64,000 bases of DNA from Kiloniella majae (GCF_002118315.1 NZ_MTSZ01000001.1:992001-1056000); one strand, 5' to 3'; positions 36,212 to 46,942 are shown, numbered from the stretch's first letter. Notes: a model not told the origin generated them from the letters alone. Translations and numbers: made by a program.

Positions 36212-37637
36212 GTTCCATGCTCTTGTAGTTCATTAATCCCAGGCGTTCGCGCCATGCGAAACGTATTACAAAGACCACTGCCACAAAAGCAAGGCCTGCT
36301 GCAAGGCCTAACCAAATGCCTGTACCACCACCACCAAGAATAAAACCGCCATAATAAGAGATTGGCAAACCAAACACCCAGTAACCCATAATGGCCAGTA
36401 TCATTGGGACTTTGGTGTCACTCAATCCCCTCAAGGCCCCCGCGGCAACAACCTGACATCCGTCAACCAGCTGGAAAAGTGCCGCAACAGCCAGATACGA
36501 AACAGCAAGCCCAAGAGATATCTGATTTTCAGGCACATCAAGATCCAGATAAAATCCGATAAAAAACGTGGGTATCAACCAGAAAGCCAGACAGGTCGTG
36601 ATCATGAAACCTGTTCCCATGACGATCGACACCCATCCTGCTTTTTTAATACCTTCAGGATCATTCTTACCCAGCGCCAGACCAACACGGATTGTCGCCG
36701 CCTGACTGATCCCTAGGGGCACCATAAAAGCAACTGACGCACATTGCAGGGCAATCGCATGAGCCGCCAGTTCATTTGTACCAAGCCAGCCCATCAAAAT
36801 CGTTGCAGCGGCAAACAAACCTGTTTCTGCCGTCAAGGTACACCCAATTGGTAGTCCGATACGAAATATCTCTTTAAAACGCGCCCAGTCAGATTTCCAT
36901 AAGCGTACAAGAATAGCATATCGTTTGTACCGCTTATGGGTCATGATATAGCCGAGTATCAGCAAGAACATCAGCAAGTTCACCAAGGTCGTGCTTATCC
37001 CTGCACCTGCCAACTCTAACCTTGGGAAGCCCCAATTGCCGAACATCAGCGCGTAGTTACAGATTGCATTTACGACAATACCAATAATCGTAATATTCAA
37101 AACGACTGTTGTTTTCCCGTGAGCAGACAACAGACACCGCAACACAAGGAATAAAAATGATGGAAAGAAATTCCATACGGCAAAGCGAATGTACCCTTGC
37201 GCCAGAGCTGCATTTTCCTCGGTTTGACCAAGTAATAGGAAAAACACCTCGGCGTTCCATATCAATGCAATAAGAACAGCTGCGACAACCACTGAAACCC
37301 AAAAGCCCTGCCGTGTCGTGCGGCGAACAGATTTAAAATCACGTGCCCCAATCGCCTGCGCCATCATTGGCGCAACTGCAGTGATAAGACCGATACCAAA
37401 AAGGAGAAAAGGACTCATTAAGCTGGTCGCCAATGTTCCAGCAGCCAGAAACTTTGGGCCCAACCAGCCCATCATAATAACATCGGTCGTAAAGAGAGCC
37501 ATTTGCGCCACCTGTGCAACCACAAGCGGCCAAGCAAGGTGAAAGCTTGCTCTGACTTCATCAGTCCACCCGATAGAAGGCGGCAATGGCTGGCCAGAAG
37601 CCTTAGAGGCTCTGCCTGCAAACAGTCCGGTTGACAT
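36204..37637 (-). CDS. MATE family efflux transporter
   Basis: The protein of about 477 residues has 12 membrane helices in two related halves; sequences such as MALFTTDVIMMGWLG and LFAAATILMGWLG mark equivalent positions, as in NorM/DinF proteins. Members export drugs or cationic metabolites with sodium or proton exchange. ATG 37637 follows GGGATCCGTCTA; GTG 37673 is in frame further upstream but less likely. It lies between dxs and tlyA on the same strand, with about 190 bases to dxs and an 8-base overlap with tlyA. Confidence 0.92.
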   Translation of the reverse strand: MSTGLFAGRASKASGQPLPPSIGWTDEVRASFHLAWPLVVAQVAQMALFTTDVIMMGWLGPKFLAAGTLATSLMSPFLLFGIGLITAVAPMMAQAIGARDFKSVRRTTRQGFWVSVVVAAVLIALIWNAEVFFLLLGQTEENAALAQGYIRFAVWNFFPSFLFLVLRCLLSAHGKTTVVLNITIIGIVVNAICNYALMFGNWGFPRLELAGAGISTTLVNLLMFLLILGYIMTHKRYKRYAILVRLWKSDWARFKEIFRIGLPIGCTLTAETGLFAAATILMGWLGTNELAAHAIALQCASVAFMVPLGISQAATIRVGLALGKNDPEGIKKAGWVSIVMGTGFMITTCLAFWLIPTFFIGFYLDLDVPENQISLGLAVSYLAVAALFQLVDGCQVVAAGALRGLSDTKVPMILAIMGYWVFGLPISYYGGFILGGGGTGIWLGLAAGLAFVAVVFVIRFAWRERLGLMNYKSMERG

Positions 37638-37825
37638 TAGACGGATCCCAAAAATTGAAATTTGCCAACGCACGCAGCCGATTATGCGGTTGTTCGTCGT
37701 CCCTTTGGGTAAGGCAAACCTAATACGAAGAAGAATACCCTAGCGACTTGAAAGTCAGTTGTATAGAGCTTTTATAAAGTTACCTAAAGTCGCGGTATAA
37801 AACCATAAATCCTGCATATGCGATT

Positions 37826-39775
37826 TTACGCAATCGAAGAAGATGATTTCGTGACTTCCTGACCTAACGCACCCATTGCCTTGGCAAAGATACCATCCGC
37901 ATCCAAACCAGCCTGTTCCAACTGTTTAGCTGGACTGTCATGGTCGATAAAGATATCCGGCATACAGACAGGACGGAATTTCAGTCCATTATCGAACAGA
38001 CCTTCATTTGCCAGTAAATTGGAAACAAGCGAAGAGAAACCACCAATAGAGCCCTCTTCCACTGTCAGGAAGACCTCATGATTGGATGCAAGACTTTTCA
38101 CCAACTCTGCATCAAGCGGTTTGGCAAAACGTGCATCAGCAACTGTTGCACTAAACCCATGCGCCGCAAGCTTATCTGCCGCTTCCAGACAATCAGCAAG
38201 ACGCGTGCCCAAAGCCAATATAGCAACATGCTTGCCTTCGCGAAGAATACGACCTTTACCTATTTCGATAACAGAACCACGCTCTGGTAATGTGACTTTA
38301 CCCGTTGCTTCGCCGCGGGGGAATCTAATCGCACTTGGCTTGTCATCAATGATGGCAGAGGTTGCCACCATATTCATCAGTTCAAGCTCATCTGAAGGCG
38401 CCATAATAACCATATCGGGAATACAGCCGAGATAAGCCAGATCATAGCTTCCCTGATGCGTAACCCCATCAGCACCAACCATGCCGGCGCGGTCAATAAT
38501 GAACCGTACGGGGAGGCTTTGGATGGCCACATCATGGACCACCTGATCATAGGCACGCTGTAAAAAGGTAGAATAGATCGTTGCGTAAGGTTTATAACCA
38601 TCACAAGCCATTCCGGCGCAGAAAGTCACCCCATGCTGTTCTGCAATCCCAACATCAAAGGTACGATCAGGGAATTCTTCCTGAAACAGGTTCAAGCCCG
38701 TCCCTGATGGCATCGCGGCCGTCATGGCAACAACCTTGTCATCATGTTTGGCTTCGGCAATCAATGCCTTGGCAAAAACATTCTGATACAACGGTGCTTT
38801 AGGTGGTGTTTTTTCCTGTTTCCCACTCACCACGTCAAATTTTGAAACACCATGATATTTATCCGCAGCCTTTTCGGCTGGCTCATAGCCCTTACCTTTT
38901 TGTGTAACTGCATGGATAAGGACCGGGCCATCAAAACCACAATCACGAACGTTTTTCAGAACAGGTAAAAGGTGGGAAAAATCATGCCCGTCAACAGGAC
39001 CGATATAGAAAAAGCCAAGTTCTTCAAACAGCGTTCCACCTGTAAAAAATCCGCGTGCATACTCTTCTGCGCGTTTAGCAGCAGTCTCAATACGCGGCGG
39101 AAACTTACTAATAATTTCTTTCGCCAGGTGTCGCATGGATTGATAAGGCTTGGCAGAAATCAAACGCGACAGATATGCACTCAACGCACCAACCGGCGGT
39201 GCAATTGACATATCATTATCGTTCAGTATCACCACTAACCTGGAGTTCATCGCACCGGCATTATTCATGGCTTCATAAGCCATGCCAGCAGTCATCGAAC
39301 CATCGCCAATAACCGAAATAACATTATTCGTTTTACCTGCGAGATCGCGGGCCACGGCATAGCCTAGCCCAGCAGAAATAGATGTCGAACTATGCGCAGC
39401 GCCAAAAGGATCGTAGATAGATTCCTTACGCGTCGTGAAACCGGATAGCCCACCACCTTGCCTAATAGTACTCAGTTGGTCGCGACGCTCTGTCAGAATT
39501 TTGTGCGGATAGCACTGATGTCCAACATCCCAGATGAGCTTATCGTCAGGAGTATTAAAAACGTGATGGATTGCGACAGTAAGTTCAACAACACCCAAGC
39601 CAGCACCCAGGTGTCCACCTGTACGAGAGACAGCGTTCAACATGTCCAGACGTACTTCTTCAGCCAGCTGTGGAAGCTGACTTTCATCCAGCTTGCGTAG
39701 ATCAGCCGGATTATGAATTGTGTCCAACAACGGGGTCTGACGATTGTGCCCGAACTGACTCACCCTTATCTCCAT
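37826..39775 (-). CDS. dxs: 1-deoxy-D-xylulose-5-phosphate synthase
   Basis: The 649-residue protein has the transketolase-like layout. The thiamine-diphosphate motif is [20 protein letters not shown], preceded by [16 protein letters not shown] and followed by [11 protein letters not shown]. The pyrimidine domain contains [14 protein letters not shown] and the substrate arginine region [19 protein letters not shown]. It joins pyruvate and glyceraldehyde 3-phosphate, the first step of the MEP isoprenoid pathway. ATG 39775 follows GAGAAAAGATGTG. The prenyl-synthase gene is 131 bases upstream on the same strand. Confidence 0.97.
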   Translation of the reverse strand: MEIRVSQFGHNRQTPLLDTIHNPADLRKLDESQLPQLAEEVRLDMLNAVSRTGGHLGAGLGVVELTVAIHHVFNTPDDKLIWDVGHQCYPHKILTERRDQLSTIRQGGGLSGFTTRKESIYDPFGAAHSSTSISAGLGYAVARDLAGKTNNVISVIGDGSMTAGMAYEAMNNAGAMNSRLVVILNDNDMSIAPPVGALSAYLSRLISAKPYQSMRHLAKEIISKFPPRIETAAKRAEEYARGFFTGGTLFEELGFFYIGPVDGHDFSHLLPVLKNVRDCGFDGPVLIHAVTQKGKGYEPAEKAADKYHGVSKFDVVSGKQEKTPPKAPLYQNVFAKALIAEAKHDDKVVAMTAAMPSGTGLNLFQEEFPDRTFDVGIAEQHGVTFCAGMACDGYKPYATIYSTFLQRAYDQVVHDVAIQSLPVRFIIDRAGMVGADGVTHQGSYDLAYLGCIPDMVIMAPSDELELMNMVATSAIIDDKPSAIRFPRGEATGKVTLPERGSVIEIGKGRILREGKHVAILALGTRLADCLEAADKLAAHGFSATVADARFAKPLDAELVKSLASNHEVFLTVEEGSIGGFSSLVSNLLANEGLFDNGLKFRPVCMPDIFIDHDSPAKQLEQAGLDADGIFAKAMGALGQEVTKSSSSIA

Positions 39776-39906
39776 CACATCTTTTCTCAACAATCTTCAT
39801 ACGAAGTTTTGAGATAATTTCATGTCCCGCGACAGCCAGCCCAAAAGTATAATTCTTTTTGGGTTAACAATTCTATAGGAACAAATCAGGTCTTAAAATT
39901 TTGACT

Positions 39907-40794
39907 TCAAGACCTACGTTCAACAATAAATGTGGCCGTATCGCGAAGTAACTGCGCCTTTCCTGCGAAAATATCAAGTCTAGATTTTGCAGAATCAATT
40001 AATTCGTTTGCTTTTTCACGGGCATTTTCCAGTCCAAGCTGCCCCACAAATGTCGCTTTACCTGCATCATTATCAACTCCGGTGGGTTTACCCGTTTCTT
40101 CAGGTGTGGCTTCATGATCAAGCAAGTCATCAACAATTTGAAAGGCAAGACCAATGTCTTCGGCGTAAAGGCTTAACGCCCGATATTCTTCAGATCGGGC
40201 ATGTCCCAATATCGCACCTGCCTCACAGGCATAGCGAATCAAGGCTCCTGTTTTCAGTGCTTGTAAGCGCGTGATGCCTTCTAAATCCAAACTCGCCCGA
40301 GACGGAGACAGATCAATCATTTGTCCGCCGACCATCCCTCTAGAACCCGCAGCGACCGCCAATCCAGATACAAGTTTTAATCGAACCCCCATATCAGGAT
40401 GCGTCGCCTGATCTGCCAAAACAGCAAAAGCTTCGGTAAGAAGCCCGTCTCCCGCAAGAATAGCCGTCGCATCATCCCACTTTTTATGAACGGTCACTCG
40501 ACCACGTCTAAGATCACTGTCATCCATGGCTGGCAGATCATCATGCACAAGACTGTAGCAATGCACCATTTCCAGTGCCGCAGCGACCTGAAGCGCACAG
40601 GCTTTATCAACATCAAAAAGCTTTGCTGTTTCCATAACAAGAAAAGGACGTAAGCGTTTCCCGCCGCCCAACGCACTATAGCGCATAGCTTCGACGACTT
40701 CACCTTCTGGAGTTCTAATTGTCGGCAAAAGCTCATCAAGTTTTTCTTCGACTGCGTGCGCGCAGTCAGCCAAAGCGATAGAAATATCAGACAT
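39907..40794 (-). CDS. ispA: Farnesyl/geranyl-type polyprenyl diphosphate synthase
   Basis: The 295-residue protein has GGGKRLRPFLVMETAKLF for the phosphate of the allylic substrate and the first aspartate-rich motif DDLPAMD (residues 85-91, the D-D-x4-D form of bacterial farnesyl diphosphate synthases). The chain-length region MVHCYSLVHDD lies before it, and the second motif is QIVDDLLD. It extends isopentenyl diphosphate into C15 or C20 chains and supplies the same pathway as dxs. It sits 38 bases after xseB. Confidence 0.95.
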   Translation of the reverse strand: MSDISIALADCAHAVEEKLDELLPTIRTPEGEVVEAMRYSALGGGKRLRPFLVMETAKLFDVDKACALQVAAALEMVHCYSLVHDDLPAMDDSDLRRGRVTVHKKWDDATAILAGDGLLTEAFAVLADQATHPDMGVRLKLVSGLAVAAGSRGMVGGQMIDLSPSRASLDLEGITRLQALKTGALIRYACEAGAILGHARSEEYRALSLYAEDIGLAFQIVDDLLDHEATPEETGKPTGVDNDAGKATFVGQLGLENAREKANELIDSAKSRLDIFAGKAQLLRDTATFIVERRS

Positions 40795-40832
40795 GTAGAC
40801 GCGTATCCGTTATGGCTTTGAACGAATGAATG

Positions 40833-41108
40833 TCAGGAAACATCAAAGGGTTCTGTACGCGGTTGCCCATCGGGCCCCATGGCGATTTTTTCAATCTTTT
40901 CCTGAGCTTCGCGAAGTTTTGTTTCGCAATGGGCCTTCAGCTTGGCACCACGATCATAAGCATTAATTGCTTCATCAAGCTTGCCTTCGCCTTGTTCAAG
41001 ACGCTCAACAATTGTTTTCAATTCAGCAAGAGCAACCTCGAAACTCATGGTGTTGATATCAGCCAGATTGTCGCCAGCCAAACTGTCACCAGATTGTGTA
41101 TTTTCCAT
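40833..41108 (-). CDS. xseB: Exodeoxyribonuclease VII small subunit
   Basis: The 91-residue protein carries the XseB core MSFEVALAELKTIVERLEQG followed by GKLDEAINAYDRGAKLKAHCE, all helical. The small subunit binds XseA to degrade single-stranded DNA; xseA is not in the window. GGTTTCTCT precedes its ATG. The first 20 residues (before MSFE) are acidic and not conserved. It lies between the HDAC-like and ispA genes, the order found in many proteobacteria. Confidence 0.95.
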   Translation of the reverse strand: MENTQSGDSLAGDNLADINTMSFEVALAELKTIVERLEQGEGKLDEAINAYDRGAKLKAHCETKLREAQEKIEKIAMGPDGQPRTEPFDVS

Positions 41109-41219
41109 AGAGAAACCTCAAATTACATATTCCCCTGCACTCTACGTCTTCATCCCCCGGCAAACAAGGATAAGTCATGACTTTTGAAGCATATTTTCCT
41201 GTGAAAAAATGACGCGTAG

Positions 41220-42155
41220 CTATTCAGCCGCGTTCATCAATGCCTTTACATGCAGCGCGACAGATCTCGCAAGAGCATCTGTGTTATACCCCCCCTCAAG
41301 AACCGAGACCAAACGCCCCCGGCATAGATCCTGAGACAGTTCAACGATGCGTTTACTTACCCAACCAAAATCTTCATCTTCCAGATTTAAGGATGCCAAG
41401 GGATCTTCGCGGTGCGCATCAAAACCAGCAGATACAATAATAAGTTCCGGCTCAAAATCCTGAACCGCAGGAAAGATCTTGTCCTCCATAGCCTTACGAA
41501 ATTCAAAAGACCCGGCACCACTTGGTAAGGGACAATTCATAATGTTCCCTGCAACACCTATCTCCCCCCCGCTCCCGGTCCCCGGGAAAAGAGGTGATTC
41601 GTGTGTTGAGCCATAAAACATGTCGGGATCATTCCAGAAAACATCCTGCGTGCCATTGCCATGGTGAACATCAAAATCAATCACTGCGACTTTCTTTAAC
41701 CCATGCGTATTCCGTGCCTGATACGCCCCAATAGCCGGATTACAGAAAAGGCAAAACCCCATGGCCCGATCACGTTCAGCATGATGTCCCGGGGGACGGC
41801 TCAGACAAAAAGCGTTATCGACCTCGCCTGTTATAACAGCATCAACAGCAGCACAAATCCCCCCCGCAGCACGCAACGCTGCTTCGTCGGAATCCTTACA
41901 GATAACAGTATCGCCGTCTATGGCAACATATCCGGTATCGGGAATGGCATCAAAAACTCTGGCGACATGCTCTTCTGTGTGTGCCCACAATAATTTGGCA
42001 TTATCAACAACGGGCGCTTCACGACGATCCAGTCCATCAAAATCAGCATCGGATAATGCCTTGAGCGTTTCTTCAATTCTACGAGGAGATTCAGGATGAT
42101 GAATACCCGTATCATGCAAGAGGCTGACAGGATGATTAAAAAGCGCCGTCGTCAT
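41220..42155 (-). CDS. Histone deacetylase family protein (acetylpolyamine amidohydrolase-like)
   Basis: The 311-residue enzyme has the class II HDAC-like active site: H124 and H125 in RPPGHHAERD, zinc ligands D162 and H164 in VIDFDVHHGNGT, and D246 in VSAGFDAHREDP, with the terminal LEGGYNTDAL. Bacterial members remove acetyl groups from polyamines or other small amines, or from acetyl-lysine. GGAGACATTT precedes the ATG. It is the first of the run with xseB, ispA and dxs. Confidence 0.93.
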   Translation of the reverse strand: MTTALFNHPVSLLHDTGIHHPESPRRIEETLKALSDADFDGLDRREAPVVDNAKLLWAHTEEHVARVFDAIPDTGYVAIDGDTVICKDSDEAALRAAGGICAAVDAVITGEVDNAFCLSRPPGHHAERDRAMGFCLFCNPAIGAYQARNTHGLKKVAVIDFDVHHGNGTQDVFWNDPDMFYGSTHESPLFPGTGSGGEIGVAGNIMNCPLPSGAGSFEFRKAMEDKIFPAVQDFEPELIIVSAGFDAHREDPLASLNLEDEDFGWVSKRIVELSQDLCRGRLVSVLEGGYNTDALARSVALHVKALMNAAE

Positions 42156-42530
42156 AAATGTCTCCTCATAAAAATACCATGCATCATAGAAAATTATTGG
42201 GGATCAACTTGCTACTTCTATAGCTATAACATTATTTGATCCAGAACGACGGAAAAATTAATGCCATTCGTTTAAAAGAACAGAGCATAATCAGTTCTTT
42301 ATAAATTTGGAAAATGTAAATAAATGATTTAATGCGATGACGAACCCTTTACAGATCAAGAGATCATCAACTACAGTACAAAAAGAGAACGGCATCGCAA
42401 TTTAGTGCAATGCCGCGTGCTTTCCTATAACATCGCCAGTGGTGTTGAACATATTCTCAGCAACCACAGGATTAAATCGTTTCAAATATCGATCAGGCAA
42501 CTATGTCTGGTTTCATGTCAGGAGGCCGGT
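42156..42530. other. Intergenic region between HDAC-like and RND adaptor genes
   Basis: These 375 bases are the divergent upstream space. An open frame in register with the adaptor extends back to 42405 but shows no family features. No operator or hairpin stands out. Confidence 0.5.
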
Positions 42531-43733
42531 TTGCGCCAGCTGTTTGTCACTTCTTATCTTCTGATAGCCGCAAGCTTGATGATTGCTCCCCAATATGCTT
42601 CAGCACAGCAACCCTCGCTGGTTGGTGTTGATAAAGTACGCATCGAGTCCATGAGCCAGACAGTTCCTGTTATTGGACGTTTGGTTGCGAGACAAACGGG
42701 AAATGTGTCAGCCAGAATAGCTGGTCCAGTCGATGAAGTTCTCGTCGAAGTCGGCGACAAAGTCAGCGAAGGACAAGTCATCGCGCGTCTGAATGCAGCG
42801 ACCTTGAAAGCCGAGCGAGATCTGGCGGCCAGTGAAGTTGCCGCTGCCAAAAGCAAACAGGGTACCTTTCAGGCAAGACTAAAGCTCGCGGGACAAGAGC
42901 TACAGCGTATGGAGAGACTCAAAAAATCTGCAGCGTTCAACAAATCACGCTACGAAGATGCGGTTCAAAACAGCTCGATTGCCAAGGCCGAAGTATCTCA
43001 GGCGCGTGCTGATATCAATACAGCCCAAGCCCGTCTTCGCCGGGCAGAAATAAACCTTGCCTACACAGAGATCAAAGCACCTTATGATGGCATCATCATG
43101 GCAAAAGAAACAGAAACAGGTGCCTATGTAGCAACCGGAGATGCCGTGGTTACTTTGCTTTCACGCGAAAGCCTCGAAATCGAAGTTGATGTACCCGCAC
43201 GTCGACTTGCCGGTATAAAAGCGGGAATGGAATTCACCCTGAGCCTAGAGGACAACACACCACTTGTTGCAACAATCAGGGCAATTCTGCCTCGTGAAAA
43301 TCCTCTGACCCGTACGCGTCCTGTCAGATTAACTGCAGAACTTCCCAATCAAGATACTCTGGCAAACAATCAGAGTATTACTCTTCTGGTTCCTGCTGGC
43401 CCCAAAAGAGAAGTAGCAACAGTCCACAAAGATGCGATCATTCAAAGCCCTAATGGACCCATGGTTTTCCTAAATGCTAACGGTAATGCACTACCTCGTC
43501 CTGTTCAACTAGGACAACAGATTGGCGAACGTATCGAAGTCATATACGGCCTGCAAACAAGCGATGAAGTTGTGATCCGTGGGAACGAAAGACTGTTCCC
43601 CGGTGTTCCGCTTCAGGTTAATGACGCGGCATCGCCTGCAGAAAAAGGCACACAAGAAGAAAATACTGCAGATCAAGCCCCAGAAGAAGGTATAGATAAA
43701 GAAGATACAGATAAAAACGAGGGAGCCTCGTAA
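42531..43733 (+). CDS. RND efflux periplasmic adaptor (membrane fusion protein)
   Basis: The protein of about 400 residues starts at TTG 42531, which has AGGAGG five bases upstream; no ATG in the upstream frame has such a site. A signal segment (LRQLFVTSYLLIAASL) ends near ASAQQ. The lipoyl-like halves are VSARIAGPVDEVLVEVGDKV and IKAPYDGIIMAKETETGAYV, separated by the helical hairpin AEVSQARADINTAQARLRRA. A beta-barrel domain and an acidic Glu/Asp-rich tail follow. It links an inner-membrane RND pump to an outer-membrane channel. No TolC-type gene is present here. Its stop overlaps the permease start by one base. Confidence 0.92.
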   Translation: MRQLFVTSYLLIAASLMIAPQYASAQQPSLVGVDKVRIESMSQTVPVIGRLVARQTGNVSARIAGPVDEVLVEVGDKVSEGQVIARLNAATLKAERDLAASEVAAAKSKQGTFQARLKLAGQELQRMERLKKSAAFNKSRYEDAVQNSSIAKAEVSQARADINTAQARLRRAEINLAYTEIKAPYDGIIMAKETETGAYVATGDAVVTLLSRESLEIEVDVPARRLAGIKAGMEFTLSLEDNTPLVATIRAILPRENPLTRTRPVRLTAELPNQDTLANNQSITLLVPAGPKREVATVHKDAIIQSPNGPMVFLNANGNALPRPVQLGQQIGERIEVIYGLQTSDEVVIRGNERLFPGVPLQVNDAASPAEKGTQEENTADQAPEEGIDKEDTDKNEGAS

Positions 43734-46700
43734 TGAATCTGATCAAAATATCAATCGAGCGGCCTATCGCGATCATATCTGCCGTGATCATGGTCGTTCT
43801 ATTCGGGGCCGTGGCTCTACAGCTTATCCCAATCCAGTTGACCCCGGATGTTAACCGACCAGTTATCACCATCAGAACCAACTGGGCCGGAGCAGCTCCG
43901 GCAGAGGTTGAGCGCCAGATCATCACCGAGCAGGAAGAAAAGCTTAAGGGCCTAGAAAACCTGCACAGTATGACCAGTAACTCATCCTATGGATCTGGTC
44001 GAATTACTTTGGAATTTAACGTCGGCACAGACATGGGCAAGGCCCTCCTTCTGACTGCCAACCGCCTGGACCGCGTCAGTGGTTACCCGGATGAAGCTGA
44101 CGAGCCAACGCTTGATACTGCGGGCGCCGAAGATAGCCCCATTGCCTGGTTTGTTCTCACGCGTGAAGATGGCAACACAACCCCGATCCATACCTATGGT
44201 GATTTCGTAGAAGACATTGTCAAAGACAGAGTTGAACGTGTTCAAGGCGTTAGTGGCGTCAATATTTATGGCGGCAGTGAGCGCGAAATAGAAATCGTTA
44301 TCCAACCCGAACTTCTTGCTCGGTACGGCCTAACCGCGAGTTCAGTGGTCAGTACACTCAGAGCAGCCAGTTCTTCGATTTCAGCTGGTGATGTGGAAGA
44401 AGGCAAAAGACGTTATATCGTTAGAACCGAAGGTGATCTAAACACACTCGAAGCTGTTAAAAAAGTTGTCTTGCGGAGTACGCGGGACGCCTTTACTGGC
44501 GGTGTTGCCCGCGTCACCGTGGGCGATATTGCACGTGTAAACTTTAACTACAAAGATCCCGGGGCCAAAATTCGGGTGCTCGGTAACGCCGCGATCGCTT
44601 TCAATGCCACTCGGGAAACAGGGGCCAATGTCATCGAAACCATGGATGGCATATATGAGGCAGTGGAAGAGCTTAATGCCCGGGCAATACCCGAGGCCGG
44701 GCTGAAACTGGAACAGGTTTACGACGAAACAGTTTACATCAATTCTGCGATTGATCTTGTCCGCCAAAATATTTGGTTTGGTGGTATACTCGCCGCAATT
44801 ATTCTTTTGACCTTCCTAAGGTCTGTGCGTGCCACCGTTATTATTTCCATGGCGATCCCCGTCTCTGTCGTCGGGTCTTTTGTTGCCATGGCAGCCCTTG
44901 GCAGATCCATCAATGTGATTTCTCTTGCTGGATTAGCTTTTGCTGTCGGCATGGTGGTTGATGCCGCCATTGTCGTTCTCGAAAACATTTTCCGCCTGAA
45001 AGAAGAAGGTAAATCACCTGCTGTCGCGGCTTATGAAGGTGCACAACAGGTTTGGGGCGCAATTCTGGTTTCGGCACTAACAACGGTTATGGTCTTTATT
45101 CCGATCATGATTATGGAACTGGAAGTCGGACAGCTATTTCGGGACATCGCAGTTGCCATATCTGTATCGGTTACTCTATCACTCATTGTTTCTATTACGG
45201 TTATCCCTGCGCTATCCCGGCGGTTTTTACGTGACCACGACACCGATGGCAGTGATACCGTAAAACGTATTCCTCTGCCTGGAATTGATCAGTTTGGCTC
45301 TGGTTTTGTTCGGTTTGTCATGGGCTTCCAGACCATTGTTGTACAGCGGAAAATAGTCGCTATAGCGTTGGTAGGTGCTATTACCGCCATCGCGTCCTTA
45401 GGAACATGGAAATTCCTGCCCAAGCTGGAGTACTTGCCTGAAGGAAACCAAAATTTGGTCTTTGGTGTTATCATCCCGCCACCAGGCTATAACCTCGATA
45501 CCATGACATCAATTGCTGTTGAGGTAGAGAATTCTATTCGTAACTTGTGGGCAAGCGAAACAGGGCCAGAATCCGAACCTGATCAGCCCCCAAAAATGGA
45601 ACGTTTTTTCTTTGTTGCGACAAGATCAAACACCTTCCTCGGCGCTATTTCCGTTGATGGACAACGTGTAGGTGAACTCATTCCCGTTCTTCAAAAGCCT
45701 GTCTTTAAAGAACCCGGTACCTTCGGCTTCATCTACCAGCCCTCCCTATTTGGGCGTGGCATCGGTGGTGGACGTAAAATTGACCTCGACATTTCCGGGT
45801 CAAATCTTAACGAAATCCTTGCCATCGCCGGACAGGCGACCGGAAAGATGCTGGCCGTTTTCCCTACCAGTGAAGGCAACCAGTTCCGCCCCAAACCGGG
45901 ACTTGAACTTGGTGCCCCAGAAGTCCGTGTTTTACCCGACAGAACACGTCTGGCAGATAACGGGCTGTCCGTTAACGATCTTGGCACCTCCATTGATGTC
46001 TTTAATGACGGCCTTAGAGTGGAAGAGGTAACTGTTGGAAACAAGCGCCTTGATCTAACCCTTAAAGGTCCGAACAAAGGCGTTACTCAAACGCAGGGGA
46101 TTTCAAGTCTGCCTGTCGTCACATCTGATGGCACAATTGTTCCAGCGTCCAGTCTTGCCGATATTATTCTTACAGCTGGTCCGACCGAAATTCGTCACCG
46201 TGAACGCATGCGGACAATTACACTGGAACTCCGTCCTTCAGCGGGCGTACCTCTCGAAGAAGCTCTGGATATACTTCAGGCAGAAGTCATTGGCCCGATG
46301 GAAGAAGCCGGACTGCCAAACGATGTAAAGATGAGCCTCAGCGGAACAGCCGATAATCTGGCACAGACCTGGGATGCCATGGTGGTCAATTTGTTACTGG
46401 CGATCGTCATTGTCTATCTCGTGATGGCCGTTCTTTTTGAGAGCTTCGTCTATCCCCTGATTATCTTGTTGGCAGTTCCTTTGGCGACGGCTGGTGGTGT
46501 CGCAGGCTTGGTATTCCTCAACACCTTTGTGTTCCAACCGTTGGATATGCTGACACTCCTCGGTTTTGTCATTCTGGTCGGGATCGTGGTGAACAATGCT
46601 ATTCTGGTCGTCCATCAAACCCTTCATCATTTGAGGGTCGAGAACATGCCTGCACAACAGGCTATTCTTGAGGCTACCAGAAACCGTATTCGTCCTATCT

Positions 46701-46939
46701 TTATGTCAACACTGACATCGGTCGTTGGCATGCTGCCACTGGTTCTGGTGCCCGGCGCAGGTTCTGAACTTTATCGCGGTTTGGGATCTGTAGTAGTTGG
46801 TGGGCTCTCGTTATCAGCCGTTTTAACTCTGCTTATCATTCCGCCGATGCTTTCCTTGATGGAACGCACTCTTGAAAAAGACCGCCTACATAATCAGGAA
46901 CTGAAATCCCGCCCGGGACTGGCAGAGGCAGCTGAATAG
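43733..46939 (+). CDS. RND efflux transporter permease (AcrB/MexF superfamily)
   Basis: The 1068-residue pump has 12 membrane helices and two large periplasmic loops, opening with ISIERPIAIISAVIMVV and IPIQLTPDVNRPVITIRTNW. Of the two proton-relay aspartates of helix 4 in AcrB, only the first is kept (D410 in GMVVDAAIVVLEN, with Ala next), and the helix 10 lysine of AcrB is Asn (GIVVNNAILVVHQ). These differences mark a subfamily other than AcrB. Substrate unknown. It is translationally coupled to the adaptor gene. Its last 63 codons have a second, separated copy at 47964-48152. Confidence 0.94.
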   Translation: MNLIKISIERPIAIISAVIMVVLFGAVALQLIPIQLTPDVNRPVITIRTNWAGAAPAEVERQIITEQEEKLKGLENLHSMTSNSSYGSGRITLEFNVGTDMGKALLLTANRLDRVSGYPDEADEPTLDTAGAEDSPIAWFVLTREDGNTTPIHTYGDFVEDIVKDRVERVQGVSGVNIYGGSEREIEIVIQPELLARYGLTASSVVSTLRAASSSISAGDVEEGKRRYIVRTEGDLNTLEAVKKVVLRSTRDAFTGGVARVTVGDIARVNFNYKDPGAKIRVLGNAAIAFNATRETGANVIETMDGIYEAVEELNARAIPEAGLKLEQVYDETVYINSAIDLVRQNIWFGGILAAIILLTFLRSVRATVIISMAIPVSVVGSFVAMAALGRSINVISLAGLAFAVGMVVDAAIVVLENIFRLKEEGKSPAVAAYEGAQQVWGAILVSALTTVMVFIPIMIMELEVGQLFRDIAVAISVSVTLSLIVSITVIPALSRRFLRDHDTDGSDTVKRIPLPGIDQFGSGFVRFVMGFQTIVVQRKIVAIALVGAITAIASLGTWKFLPKLEYLPEGNQNLVFGVIIPPPGYNLDTMTSIAVEVENSIRNLWASETGPESEPDQPPKMERFFFVATRSNTFLGAISVDGQRVGELIPVLQKPVFKEPGTFGFIYQPSLFGRGIGGGRKIDLDISGSNLNEILAIAGQATGKMLAVFPTSEGNQFRPKPGLELGAPEVRVLPDRTRLADNGLSVNDLGTSIDVFNDGLRVEEVTVGNKRLDLTLKGPNKGVTQTQGISSLPVVTSDGTIVPASSLADIILTAGPTEIRHRERMRTITLELRPSAGVPLEEALDILQAEVIGPMEEAGLPNDVKMSLSGTADNLAQTWDAMVVNLLLAIVIVYLVMAVLFESFVYPLIILLAVPLATAGGVAGLVFLNTFVFQPLDMLTLLGFVILVGIVVNNAILVVHQTLHHLRVENMPAQQAILEATRNRIRPIFMSTLTSVVGMLPLVLVPGAGSELYRGLGSVVVGGLSLSAVLTLLIIPPMLSLMERTLEKDRLHNQELKSRPGLAEAAE

Positions 46940-46942
46940 CGC

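Noticed and set aside
42405-42530. Longer N-terminus of the RND adaptor
   Set aside because: No ribosome site at 42405, and the signal peptide is correctly placed only from TTG 42531.
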